Below, in pieces: positions 32,260-39,866 of a stretch of 64,000 nt of DNA. A model generated the notes under the pieces. That model was not told where the DNA came from, made no database searches, and saw nothing but the letters and a program-made list of their open reading frames with translations. The stretch is from contig NZ_CP114286.1 in assembly GCF_027111275.1 (NCBI RefSeq), positions 3,582,501 through 3,646,500 of the forward strand. Reading direction: 5' to 3'. This stretch comes from Flavobacterium luteolum. GTDB lineage: Bacteria; Bacteroidota; Bacteroidia; Flavobacteriales; Flavobacteriaceae. Within the stretch, counting starts at the first letter, position 1. The number at the start of each line of letters is the position of its first letter. Position numbers and translations under genes: made by a program.

Positions 32260-33215
32260 TGGATTCAGAAATAAATTCGAATGCGGCCTTGCAAGAGGTT
32301 TTAAGTGAATTAGAAATTGATCGTAAAAAAGTTGCTCACGCTTATATCAATTGCTACATATTGTTGGGCGTTGGATTACTTATTATAATTGCAGGTTTCA
32401 TTATCGGTTTTGGAGGTTATGCTTTTATAGGAGGTATAGTGCCTTTGATTGCGGGAATTATTATATGTTTTAATACCAACGGTGAAGCGGTTAAATACCA
32501 ATCTTCTTTTAAAACAAGAGTAGTCACATCTGCCTTAAAAAAGATTAACGAAAATTTACTTTTTAGACCTCAAAGCGGGCTTCCAGAATATGAGTTTATA
32601 AGTTCAGAACTTTTTACGACCGAACCTGATCGCTATAAAACGCAAGATTTTGTAAGTGGAACAGTCGATAAAACTTCTTTTTGGTTTTCAGAAGTCCACG
32701 CCGAATATAAAACGGAAACGCAAACAAAAAACGGAACAAAAACAACTTGGCACACGATTTTTAAAGGAATTGTTTTTGTAGCCGATTTCAATAAAAACTT
32801 TAATGTTTCGACTATTGTGCGTCCAAAAGGTATTACAGATGCTATTGGTTCATGGTTTTCGAAAAACGTTTTCAGTTTTGGTAATTCCGAGTTAGTTCAA
32901 TTAGAAAATAAAGTCTTTGACGAAATATTTGTAACCTATTCCAAAAATCAAATCGAAGCGCGATACATTTTAACGCCCGCTATGATGGAAAGGATTTTGG
33001 ATTTAAATCAAAAATCGGAGGATACAATTTCAATATCGTTTATTAATTCTAAAATGTATATCGCTTTTCCTTTGTCTCAAAATTACTTTGAAGCGCCAAT
33101 TCATTCCTCACTTTTAGCTCCCGATTTACTAACCGATGATCTTTCGATTGTTCAGTTTATGCATGATATTGTTCATGAATTGGATCTGAATACCAGGATT
33201 TGGGGGAAAGAGTAA
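32259..33215 (+). CDS. DUF3137 family membrane protein
   Basis: 318 residues with two adjacent membrane segments (about 30-50 and 52-72) and a soluble domain containing TDPDRYKTQDFVSGTVDKTSFWFSEVHAEYK-like sequence (abbreviated) and WHTIFKGIVFVADFNKNF, typical of DUF3137 proteins that accompany LemA. The start overlaps the lemA stop by one base. The biochemical function is not known. Translational coupling suggests that the two act together at the membrane. Confidence 0.82.
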   Translation: MDSEINSNAALQEVLSELEIDRKKVAHAYINCYILLGVGLLIIIAGFIIGFGGYAFIGGIVPLIAGIIICFNTNGEAVKYQSSFKTRVVTSALKKINENLLFRPQSGLPEYEFISSELFTTEPDRYKTQDFVSGTVDKTSFWFSEVHAEYKTETQTKNGTKTTWHTIFKGIVFVADFNKNFNVSTIVRPKGITDAIGSWFSKNVFSFGNSELVQLENKVFDEIFVTYSKNQIEARYILTPAMMERILDLNQKSEDTISISFINSKMYIAFPLSQNYFEAPIHSSLLAPDLLTDDLSIVQFMHDIVHELDLNTRIWGKE

Positions 33216-33261
33216 AAGGTTTTATAAAGTAGCAATCACAATTTGATTTTTTTACTATACT

Positions 33262-34455
33262 ATGAAGAATACAATATTTACAATGTTATTGGGAGTTTTT
33301 ATGAATGTGCTTTTTAATAATGCTGTTTATGCGCAGGAAAATGTTTCGGATTCAGGTCCTACTGTATCTATAGATTATTCTGGGCTGTCATTTGAAAAAG
33401 TTGTAATAAATGGCAAAGTTGGTTTAAAGGATAAAAAAGGCAACTTAGTTATACCAGTAGAATATCAAGACGTTGACGTTTTTGATATGCAATTTCCAAT
33501 AGCCGTTAAAAAAAATGATCTCTGGGGTGCAGTAGATTCTGCTGGCAAAATGGTTATTCCTGCAAAATATGAAGGGCTTTTTAGATTTCAAGATAAAAAT
33601 CATGCTTCGGTTAAAAAAAATAATAAATATGGTTTGATTGACAAAACAGATCAGATTTTGCTTCCAATACAATATGATCAAGATCTCTGGTTTTATAAAG
33701 GACTATCAAGAATTTGTCTAAATGAAAAAATAGGACTTATTAACGAGCAACTCAAAATTATTTATCCTATTGAACTTAACAACTTGTATGCCTTTGACGA
33801 AACAGGATCAGCTGTAGCTTCAAAAAATGGAAAATGGGGATTGATTGATAATGAAGGAAATATAATCGCACCTTTTGTGTACGATGCTGTCTCTTCATTC
33901 TATAACAATCGAGCGAAATATAAGCTAAATAAGAAAATCGGAATGATTGACAGAAATGGTAAAGTAGTAATTCCAAATAATTATGAATCGCTTTCGGATT
34001 TATATTTGAATCAGATTGTTGCAGAAAAAGAAGGTAAAGAAGGGCTTTTAGATAGTGTTGGTAAAGTGATTATCCCTTTTAAGTATGATTCAATTCAGTT
34101 AGGTTTAAAGGATTATATACCAGCCAAGAGAAAAGGTAAATGGGGATATATTAATAAATCTAACAATGTAGTAATTGATTTTAAATATGAAGAAGCCCTC
34201 ATGACCACGGCTGATTTTTTTGTTGTAAAACAGAAAGATAAATATGGAGCTATTGATAGAGATGGAAAAATTATACTGCCATTTATTTTTGATGAAGCAA
34301 TTCTATCCGATGATTTTATTACCATTTACCCTTCGCTGGAATATAGATTCACAAAAGATGAGCAAAGCATTTATTTTAATGAAAAGCTGGAGTGTGTAAA
34401 AAATTGTAGAAAATTAAGTAAGTTAGGATTGGATAATTATAGGATTAAAAAATAA
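33262..34455 (+). CDS. Secreted WG-repeat protein
   Basis: 397 residues with a signal peptide (MKNTIFTMLLGVFMNVLFNNAVYAQ). About nine WG repeats follow, each around 35 residues with the form K-x-G/W-G-x-I/V-D-x-x-G-x-x-I-P-x-x-Y/F-D; examples are KNDLWGAVDSAGKMVIPAKY and KNGKWGLIDNEGNIIAPFVY. Such repeats form surface-binding beta structures; the ligand is unknown. The last 40 residues carry a CVKNCRKL motif outside the repeats. A strong terminator follows. Separate from the lemA pair by a 46-base gap. Confidence 0.88.
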   Translation: MKNTIFTMLLGVFMNVLFNNAVYAQENVSDSGPTVSIDYSGLSFEKVVINGKVGLKDKKGNLVIPVEYQDVDVFDMQFPIAVKKNDLWGAVDSAGKMVIPAKYEGLFRFQDKNHASVKKNNKYGLIDKTDQILLPIQYDQDLWFYKGLSRICLNEKIGLINEQLKIIYPIELNNLYAFDETGSAVASKNGKWGLIDNEGNIIAPFVYDAVSSFYNNRAKYKLNKKIGMIDRNGKVVIPNNYESLSDLYLNQIVAEKEGKEGLLDSVGKVIIPFKYDSIQLGLKDYIPAKRKGKWGYINKSNNVVIDFKYEEALMTTADFFVVKQKDKYGAIDRDGKIILPFIFDEAILSDDFITIYPSLEYRFTKDEQSIYFNEKLECVKNCRKLSKLGLDNYRIKK

Positions 34456-34474
34456 AAAAACAATTATTACAACA

Positions 34475-34513
34475 AATAAACCCCTCGATTTTTTAAAATC
34501 GAGGGGTTTATTT
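34475..34513. terminator. Strong bidirectional terminator
   Basis: AATAAACCCCTCGATTTT and AAAATCGAGGGGTTTATT make an 18-bp perfect stem with a 2-base centre and T-runs on both strands, serving the WG-repeat gene and the converging small gene. Confidence 0.92.
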
Positions 34514-34519
34514 TAAATT

Positions 34520-34753
34520 CTACTCCACCTCCAAATAAGGATTTAAAGTTTCAGCCAATTCATTGAGCCAGTAAAAACTGTCTCTTAATTTGATGATTTC
34601 GCTTTGAAATGTTTCATGTTCGCTCAAAACGCATAAAGCAAGTGTAAAATTTACCTGCCTTAAAGTTTTAGCCATTTCAACAGGATCGATTCTGTTGTTG
34701 AAGAAATTCAAAAGCTTGATTTCGGTTTGTTTTGAAATTGTGTTTGCATTCAT
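34520..34753 (-). CDS. Small hypothetical helical protein
   Basis: 77 residues, no membrane segment, predicted all-helical (MNANTISKQTEIKLLNFFNNRI, LRQVNFTLALCVLSEHETF, RDSFYWLNELAETLNPYLE). Codon use and a good terminator just downstream (34475-34513) support a real gene. I do not recognise the family. Its start is followed upstream by the repeat-flanked stem-loop element (34757-34888), which may contain its promoter or 5' leader. Confidence 0.6.
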   Translation of the reverse strand: MNANTISKQTEIKLLNFFNNRIDPVEMAKTLRQVNFTLALCVLSEHETFQSEIIKLRDSFYWLNELAETLNPYLEVE

Positions 34754-34756
34754 AAA

Positions 34757-34888
34757 GTCGTAGTTTAAAAATAATAAAACCCTTGTAAATTAGTGGTTCT
34801 AACGCCTACGACAGCGTTACGGTCGTTTCCGATACCGTCCACATAATACAAGGGCAAAGCCTATTTAGTTCTTAAGGTCGTAGTTTAA
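34757..34888. repeat. Direct-repeat-flanked three-way-junction element
   Basis: The 12-base word GTCGTAGTTTAA occurs exactly at 34757-34768 and 34877-34888. Between them, CCCTTGTA (34780-34787) pairs with TACAAGGG (34847-34854) and GTGG (34793-34796) with CCAC (34839-34842). Inside lie two hairpins: TAACGC/GCGTTA (34800-34819) and CGGT/ACCG (34820-34837). Together this is a closing stem with two internal hairpins, like a small mobile element or a structured RNA leader. Confidence 0.65.
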
Positions 34889-34941
34889 GAGTTGTAAAAG
34901 TATTAAAAAAAACGACAAAAAGTAAGAAAAATAATATATTT

Positions 34942-35838
34942 TTAAAATTCACAAAGTAAAGATACAGGATATTTTTCTTCACGAAATATTTTCATATGAT
35001 TATCAAGATCAGAAAATATGCTTTCAAATCTATCAAAAGAAGATTCATAACCATAGCTTCCATCTTTTTTGAAACTTTCTTTAATTTTAAGTTTACCAAC
35101 AACTTCAAATTTATTTTTAAAAGAAATAATATCTCTGTGCGTTACTAAATGATAGGTAAGTCCAAATAAAAAATTATCTTGATTAGCATATTCCCAAATT
35201 TCATCTACATTTGGCTGTTGCTCTAAAATAGTTTTCCAATCATAAGTTGAAGGAATTCTTCTGCCAGAAATGAAACAAGATTTTAAATCTTCAACAGTTG
35301 GCTTGTTTACGCCTTTATATGTTGTGATAGCCAAATCATATGAACATTGTCCTCTTTGTTGTGTAACTTTGGCGCAAATTACAGCATAATAATTATTGTC
35401 TGAAAGTTGGAAAGTTAGCAAATCATTTGGCTGAAAATATAGATTTTTAATAATCCTGTATTTTTTTCTTTTTCTAACTTTCAAATTTGGCAGACTTATC
35501 TTCTTTAAAAGTTTATCAAGCTCTTTTTGTCTTTTTTTACCTTCACTGGCATCACATTCGTCAGTCCAGATTTTTACCCCAGCTTTTATTTCAATAACAC
35601 GTTTTACTTCTTCAAGAATTTCTTTGGTTAATTCACCAATTTCCCAAAAAGCAAGTGCATAAGAAGTTACAAAAATCTCGTGATAGAAATCGGTATCGTC
35701 GCCGTAATCTTCTATGATAAAAGGAATTTCTTTTTTAATGGTTTCTATAGTTGCATCGCTGTCATATAAATCCATTATTGATTCGTAAGTATCTCGAGCT
35801 AAATCACCATCGATTATTTTTACGCCGTCTGTTGCCAT
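34942..35838 (-). CDS. Two-domain hypothetical protein with an Imm26-like C-terminus
   Basis: 298 residues, soluble. The N-terminal part (DLARDTYESIMDLYDS, DTDFYHEIFVTSYALAFWEIGELT) resembles small acidic DUF4259-like domains. The C-terminal part (FQPNDLLTFQLSDNNYYAVICAKVT and KNKFEVVGKLKIKE) has the spacing of Imm26-type immunity domains of polymorphic toxins. No toxin gene is nearby, so it may be an orphan immunity gene; this is weak inference. It is divergent from the next gene, with a 70-base gap. Confidence 0.6.
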   Translation of the reverse strand: MATDGVKIIDGDLARDTYESIMDLYDSDATIETIKKEIPFIIEDYGDDTDFYHEIFVTSYALAFWEIGELTKEILEEVKRVIEIKAGVKIWTDECDASEGKKRQKELDKLLKKISLPNLKVRKRKKYRIIKNLYFQPNDLLTFQLSDNNYYAVICAKVTQQRGQCSYDLAITTYKGVNKPTVEDLKSCFISGRRIPSTYDWKTILEQQPNVDEIWEYANQDNFLFGLTYHLVTHRDIISFKNKFEVVGKLKIKESFKKDGSYGYESSFDRFESIFSDLDNHMKIFREEKYPVSLLCEF

Positions 35839-35908
35839 TGTGTTTTTGGAATTATTTTAAAAAGAATATCAGGCTAAATATAGAAAGTTTTGGATATTTG
35901 TTTTAATT

Positions 35909-36352
35909 ATGATCGAAAAAATCTTAACAGACTACATTACATTTATCAGAAGCTTCGAAGCTTTATTAAAAGATAAATACCAAAAAGACATAAATCCATG
36001 TTCGTTTTCAATTACTTTCTTTGAAAGAGTAGGTTCAATTGAGGGGATTGAATATTATTTTCACGGAAGTGGATGCACTGCAAAAAAAGATGGAGTTATT
36101 TATGCTTACGATATTTCAATTTTTGAAAAGGATATCATCGAATTTACTCAATGGGAAATTACAGAGTTTATTAAAACACATCCAGAATATCAGAAACTAA
36201 ATTATAGTGAAGATTATATCGAGTATGAACTTTATAAACTTATAAATAAAGGAATTTTAGAATGGTTGACTTTCGAAAGGATTGAAGGAAAGGCTTTTGG
36301 ATGTGTTTTTAAATGTTATAGAGTTGTTCAGGAATCGTTTTTTCTTCAATAA
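35909..36352 (+). CDS. Small hypothetical protein, possibly DUF6896-like immunity type
   Basis: 147 residues, no signal or membrane segment. GIEYYFHGSGCTAKKDGVIYAYDISIF is the most distinctive block and, from memory, is shared by a small family of Bacteroidota proteins near toxin-immunity genes. The rest is helical and acidic. Transcribed divergently from the Imm26-like gene. The gene ends just before a REP-like element. No catalytic motif is seen. Confidence 0.6.
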   Translation: MIEKILTDYITFIRSFEALLKDKYQKDINPCSFSITFFERVGSIEGIEYYFHGSGCTAKKDGVIYAYDISIFEKDIIEFTQWEITEFIKTHPEYQKLNYSEDYIEYELYKLINKGILEWLTFERIEGKAFGCVFKCYRVVQESFFLQ

Positions 36353-36371
36353 ACCTTCTTATGAAACCAAG

Positions 36372-36477
36372 TGCCTTAGCCCCGATGGGAGCGGCATCTC
36401 CCGATAAACAAAAACTACGGGTAAAAGCTTTGTTTTTGTTTATCGGGAATATAGCGGATAGCAGGAAATAGCTCCTG
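36372..36477. repeat. REP-like element, copy 1
   Basis: Left word TTAGCCCCGATGGGAGCGGC, a hairpin TCCCGATAAACAAAAA/TTTTTGTTTATCGGGA around CTACGGGTAAAAGCTTTG, then AGCGGATAGCAGGAAATAG with CTCC. Related copies at 44636-44720 and 62639-62733 are in the opposite orientation. Confidence 0.85.
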
Positions 36478-36541
36478 ATTTAAAATTCCAACCTAAAAAC
36501 AGCATCAAAGAAAACCTCTGTCACTTTGTAACTCTGAACCT

Positions 36542-36568
36542 TTGAACCTAAAAAAATAACTATTTTTG
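36542..36568 (+). promoter_or_regulatory. Promoter of the FAD/Fe-S dehydrogenase gene
   Basis: TTG (36542-36544) and TATTTTTG (36561-36568) are 16 bases apart, close to the 17-23 usually seen. The -7 box covers the alternative ATG at 36566, so the ATG at 36590 is the real start. Confidence 0.6.
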
Positions 36569-36589
36569 TACTTCAAAAGAAAAGCAAAA

Positions 36590-39496
36590 ATGTCAATACT
36601 TAAAGATTTAGAGCAATTAGCCGGTGAACTCGAAGGCACACTTTTATACGATGATCTTCATAAAACACTTTATTCGACAGATGCGTCGGTGTATCGGATT
36701 CGGCCAAATGCAGTGGCTTTGCCTAAATCTACGGCAGATATTAGCAAATTAATTCGCTTTGCAGGAGAACATAATATTTCGATCACACCGAGAACCGCAG
36801 GAACTTCACTCGCAGGACAAGCCGTTGGCGACGGACTTGTGGTGGATGTTTCGAAACATTTTACCAAAATATTAGGTTACGATGCCGAGAAAAAAACGGT
36901 TACCGTTCAGCCTGGTGTTATTCGCGATGAATTGAATTTGTATTTAAAACCTTATGGCGTATTTTTCGCGCCAATTACATCGACTTCAAACCGTGCGATG
37001 ATTGGCGGAATGGTTGGAAATAATTCATCAGGAACAACTTCAATTCGTTATGGTGTTACGCGCGATAAAATTGCCGAGGTAAAAGCGATTTTGAGCGACG
37101 GAACTGAAGTGGCTTTTGGCGAATTGACTTCGGCGGAATTTATCGAGAAAACCAAAGGCAATTCTTTAGAAAATAAAATCTATAAAAGCGTTTACGACGA
37201 ACTTTCGGTTAAGGAAAATCAGGAAGAAATTATAAAAGAGTTTCCGAAACCAGAAATTCACAGACGAAATACGGGTTATGCTGTTGATATTCTGCTGAAA
37301 TCTGAATTATTTGGCGGAACAGAACCAACTATAAATCTTGGAAAACTGCTTTGCGGAAGTGAAGGAACTTTGGCCTTTACAACCGAAATTACTTTAAAAG
37401 TAGACGATTTGCCACCGCCTCACAGTATTATGGTAGTGGCACATTATCATACGATTCAGGAATCGTTAGAATCGGTTGTCGTGGCAATGAAACATCATTT
37501 GTATACGTGCGAAATGATTGACGACACGATTTTAGATTGTACCAAAACTAATCGTGAACACATTAAAAACAGATTCTTTTTGGTTGGAGAACCCAAAGCG
37601 ATTATGTTGTTTGAAGTAGCATCACACACTTTAGAAGATGCCGAAAATCAAGCAAATGCTTTAATTGCTGATTTAGAGAAACACAATTTTGGTTATGCTA
37701 AAGTCAAAATTTATGGACCAGATATTGATAAAGCCAACGAGCTTAGAAAAGCAGGATTAGGTCTTTTAGGAAGTATTGTAGGCGATGATAAAGCAGCTGA
37801 TTCTATAGAAGATACAGCAGTAGAATTAAGCGATTTACCAGCCTATATTGCTGAGTTTTCGGCGATGATGTTGCGCCACGGACAGGAAGCGATTTATTAT
37901 GCGCATGCGGGTGCGGGAGAATTGCATTTGCGTCCCGTTTTGAATTTGAAGAAAACGGAAGATTTAAAATTATTTAGAACCATTGCGACGGAAGTAGCGC
38001 ATTTGGTAAAAAAATATAGAGGTTCGTTAAGTGGTGAACATGGCGACGGAATCGTTCGCGGTGAGTTTATTCCGTTTATGATTGGCGACAAGAATTACGA
38101 ATTGCTGAAAAGAATCAAATTAGCGTTTGACCCGAATTCGGTTTTAAATATTGGGAAGATTGTCAACGCTTTGAAAATGGACGAAAATCATCGTGTAGTT
38201 TCAGGAAGGATAGAACCAGATATTAAAACGTTTCAGGATTTCTCAGATAGTTTAGGAATTTTACGTGCTGCAGAAAAATGCAACGGTTCTGGTGATTGCA
38301 GAAAAATGCCATCGGCAGGAGGAGCAATGTGTCCGAGTTATCGTGCGACTAGAAATGAGAAAGAAACCACTCGTGCGAGAGCAAATGCATTACGCGAATA
38401 TTTGACGTATTCTGAAAAAGAAAACAAATTTGACCAGAAAGAATTATATGAAGTTTTTGAGTTGTGCGTAAGTTGTAAAGCTTGTGCAAGCGAATGCCCG
38501 AGTAATGTTGACGTAGCGACTTTAAAAGCAGAATTTTTATACCAATACCAAAAAGCAAACGGATTTTCGACCAGGAATAAAATTTTTGCCAACAACGCCA
38601 AATTGAACAAAATGGGAAGCAAATTCCCGTCGATTACGAATTTTATTTCGAATCAGTCATTGGTGAAAAAAACAATGGGAATTGCGCCAGAAAGACAAGT
38701 TCCGTTATTGGCGAAAAAGACTTTTAGAAAATGGTATGAAAATAATAAACTTAAAAACGGAGATTTCCAAAACGGAAAATTGTATTTGTTTGTAGATGAA
38801 TTCACAAATTATTATGACGTAAATATAGGTATTGATGCTTTTGAATTATTGACGAAATTAGGTTACGAAGTTTTAATCGTGAATCATGAAGAAAGTGGCA
38901 GAACTTACTTATCGAAAGGATTTCTGGAAGAAGCCAAAAAGATAACCGATATTAATGTGAATATTTTTAAAGATTTGATTTCGAGCAATACGCCTTTAAT
39001 CGGAATTGAACCTTCGGCGATTTTGACTTTTAGAGATGAATATTTACGATTGGCATCAGATAAAGAAAATGCGGAACGTATTTCGCAAAACGCTTTTACA
39101 ATTGAAGAATTCTTCAAAAAGGAAATCATCGACGGAAAGATAACGCCAGATTCATTCTCAGAAGAAGCGAAAGAAATTAAAATTCACGGACATTGCCACC
39201 AGAAATCATTAAGTTCGGTTGAAGCAACTTTTGCGATGCTGAATCTGCCTAAAAATAATACGGTTACGATTTATAATTCTGGCTGTTGCGGAATGGCGGG
39301 TTCTTTTGGTTATGAAAAAGAACATTATCAAGTAAGTATGCAAATGGGAGAGGACACGCTTTTCCCAAAAGTGCGCAACACTGCCGAAAATGTAAAAATC
39401 GCTGCTGCGGGAACGAGCTGTCGCCATCAAATTTACGACGGGACAAAACGTGAGGCACAACATCCGGTTAGTATTTTGAGAAATTGCTTGAAGTAA
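36590..39496 (+). CDS. FAD- and 4Fe-4S-binding dehydrogenase (YdiJ/D-2-hydroxyglutarate type)
   Basis: 968 residues from the ATG at 36590. An FAD_binding_4 domain (TPRTAGTSLAGQAVGDGLVVD, GGMVGNNSSGTTSIRYG) and FAD-oxidase C domain (SGEHGDGIVRGEFIP) lead to an Fe-S domain with CNGSGDCRKMP and CVSCKACASECPSN, then two CCG-type cysteine regions (HGHCHQ, NSGCCGMAGSFGYE). This fusion matches E. coli YdiJ, a D-2-hydroxyglutarate dehydrogenase, and is related to D-lactate and glycolate oxidases. The substrate is not certain. Likely peripheral at the membrane, feeding electrons to quinones or other carriers. Confidence 0.88.
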   Translation: MSILKDLEQLAGELEGTLLYDDLHKTLYSTDASVYRIRPNAVALPKSTADISKLIRFAGEHNISITPRTAGTSLAGQAVGDGLVVDVSKHFTKILGYDAEKKTVTVQPGVIRDELNLYLKPYGVFFAPITSTSNRAMIGGMVGNNSSGTTSIRYGVTRDKIAEVKAILSDGTEVAFGELTSAEFIEKTKGNSLENKIYKSVYDELSVKENQEEIIKEFPKPEIHRRNTGYAVDILLKSELFGGTEPTINLGKLLCGSEGTLAFTTEITLKVDDLPPPHSIMVVAHYHTIQESLESVVVAMKHHLYTCEMIDDTILDCTKTNREHIKNRFFLVGEPKAIMLFEVASHTLEDAENQANALIADLEKHNFGYAKVKIYGPDIDKANELRKAGLGLLGSIVGDDKAADSIEDTAVELSDLPAYIAEFSAMMLRHGQEAIYYAHAGAGELHLRPVLNLKKTEDLKLFRTIATEVAHLVKKYRGSLSGEHGDGIVRGEFIPFMIGDKNYELLKRIKLAFDPNSVLNIGKIVNALKMDENHRVVSGRIEPDIKTFQDFSDSLGILRAAEKCNGSGDCRKMPSAGGAMCPSYRATRNEKETTRARANALREYLTYSEKENKFDQKELYEVFELCVSCKACASECPSNVDVATLKAEFLYQYQKANGFSTRNKIFANNAKLNKMGSKFPSITNFISNQSLVKKTMGIAPERQVPLLAKKTFRKWYENNKLKNGDFQNGKLYLFVDEFTNYYDVNIGIDAFELLTKLGYEVLIVNHEESGRTYLSKGFLEEAKKITDINVNIFKDLISSNTPLIGIEPSAILTFRDEYLRLASDKENAERISQNAFTIEEFFKKEIIDGKITPDSFSEEAKEIKIHGHCHQKSLSSVEATFAMLNLPKNNTVTIYNSGCCGMAGSFGYEKEHYQVSMQMGEDTLFPKVRNTAENVKIAAAGTSCRHQIYDGTKREAQHPVSILRNCLK

Positions 39497-39525
39497 GATG
39501 TATCTTGTAAAATGTGAAAAGTTTA

Positions 39526-39706
39526 GCCACAGATTAAAAGGATTAAAATGATTTTTATTTCACGTAGATTCTACTGATTTAAGCAAAGAATGGCAGATTT
39601 TATTTATATCGAACTTAAAATTAGATCTACCTAAATCTGCGAAATCTGCGTGAAGAATTATTTAGATGAAGATTGGAAAATCATTTTAATCCTTTTAATC
39701 TGTGGC
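39526..39706. repeat. MITE-like element with 30-bp inverted ends
   Basis: The outer ends (39526-39555 and 39677-39706) are perfect complements for 30 bp, beginning GCCACAGATTAAAAGGATTA. Inside is a second dyad, TTCACGTAGATT against AATCTGCGTGAA. It is about 181 bp long and has no coding frame. The surrounding gap 39497-39866 holds only a GAGGCAGAAAAAAA word at 39740 and a -7 box at 39778. Confidence 0.85.
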
Positions 39707-39777
39707 AAAAAAAATAATTCGAGAAATTAGTGTAATTCGAGGCAGAAAAAAACACCTGTAAAAACAAAATCGTTTTA

Positions 39778-39785
39778 TATATTTG
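39778..39785 (+). promoter_or_regulatory. -7 box upstream of the amino-acid permease
   Basis: TATATTTG matches TAnnTTTG, 81 bases before the ATG at 39867, implying a leader of about 75 bases. No clear -33 TTG. Confidence 0.4.
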
Positions 39786-39866
39786 AAATCAAGATAATTT
39801 TTGCATTATTTGCAAAATAAAACAAAAAGAACTGAATTAAATTAATTTATAACAGCAAAACATTAT

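Noticed and set aside
34800..34838. Possible integron attC site
   Set aside because: The TAACGC/GCGTTA dyad recalls attC ends, but the paired R and L box consensus and any integrase or cassette array are missing.
36566..36589. Upstream ATG for the FAD/Fe-S dehydrogenase
   Set aside because: The ATG lies inside the TATTTTTG -7 box, so it would not be in the transcript.
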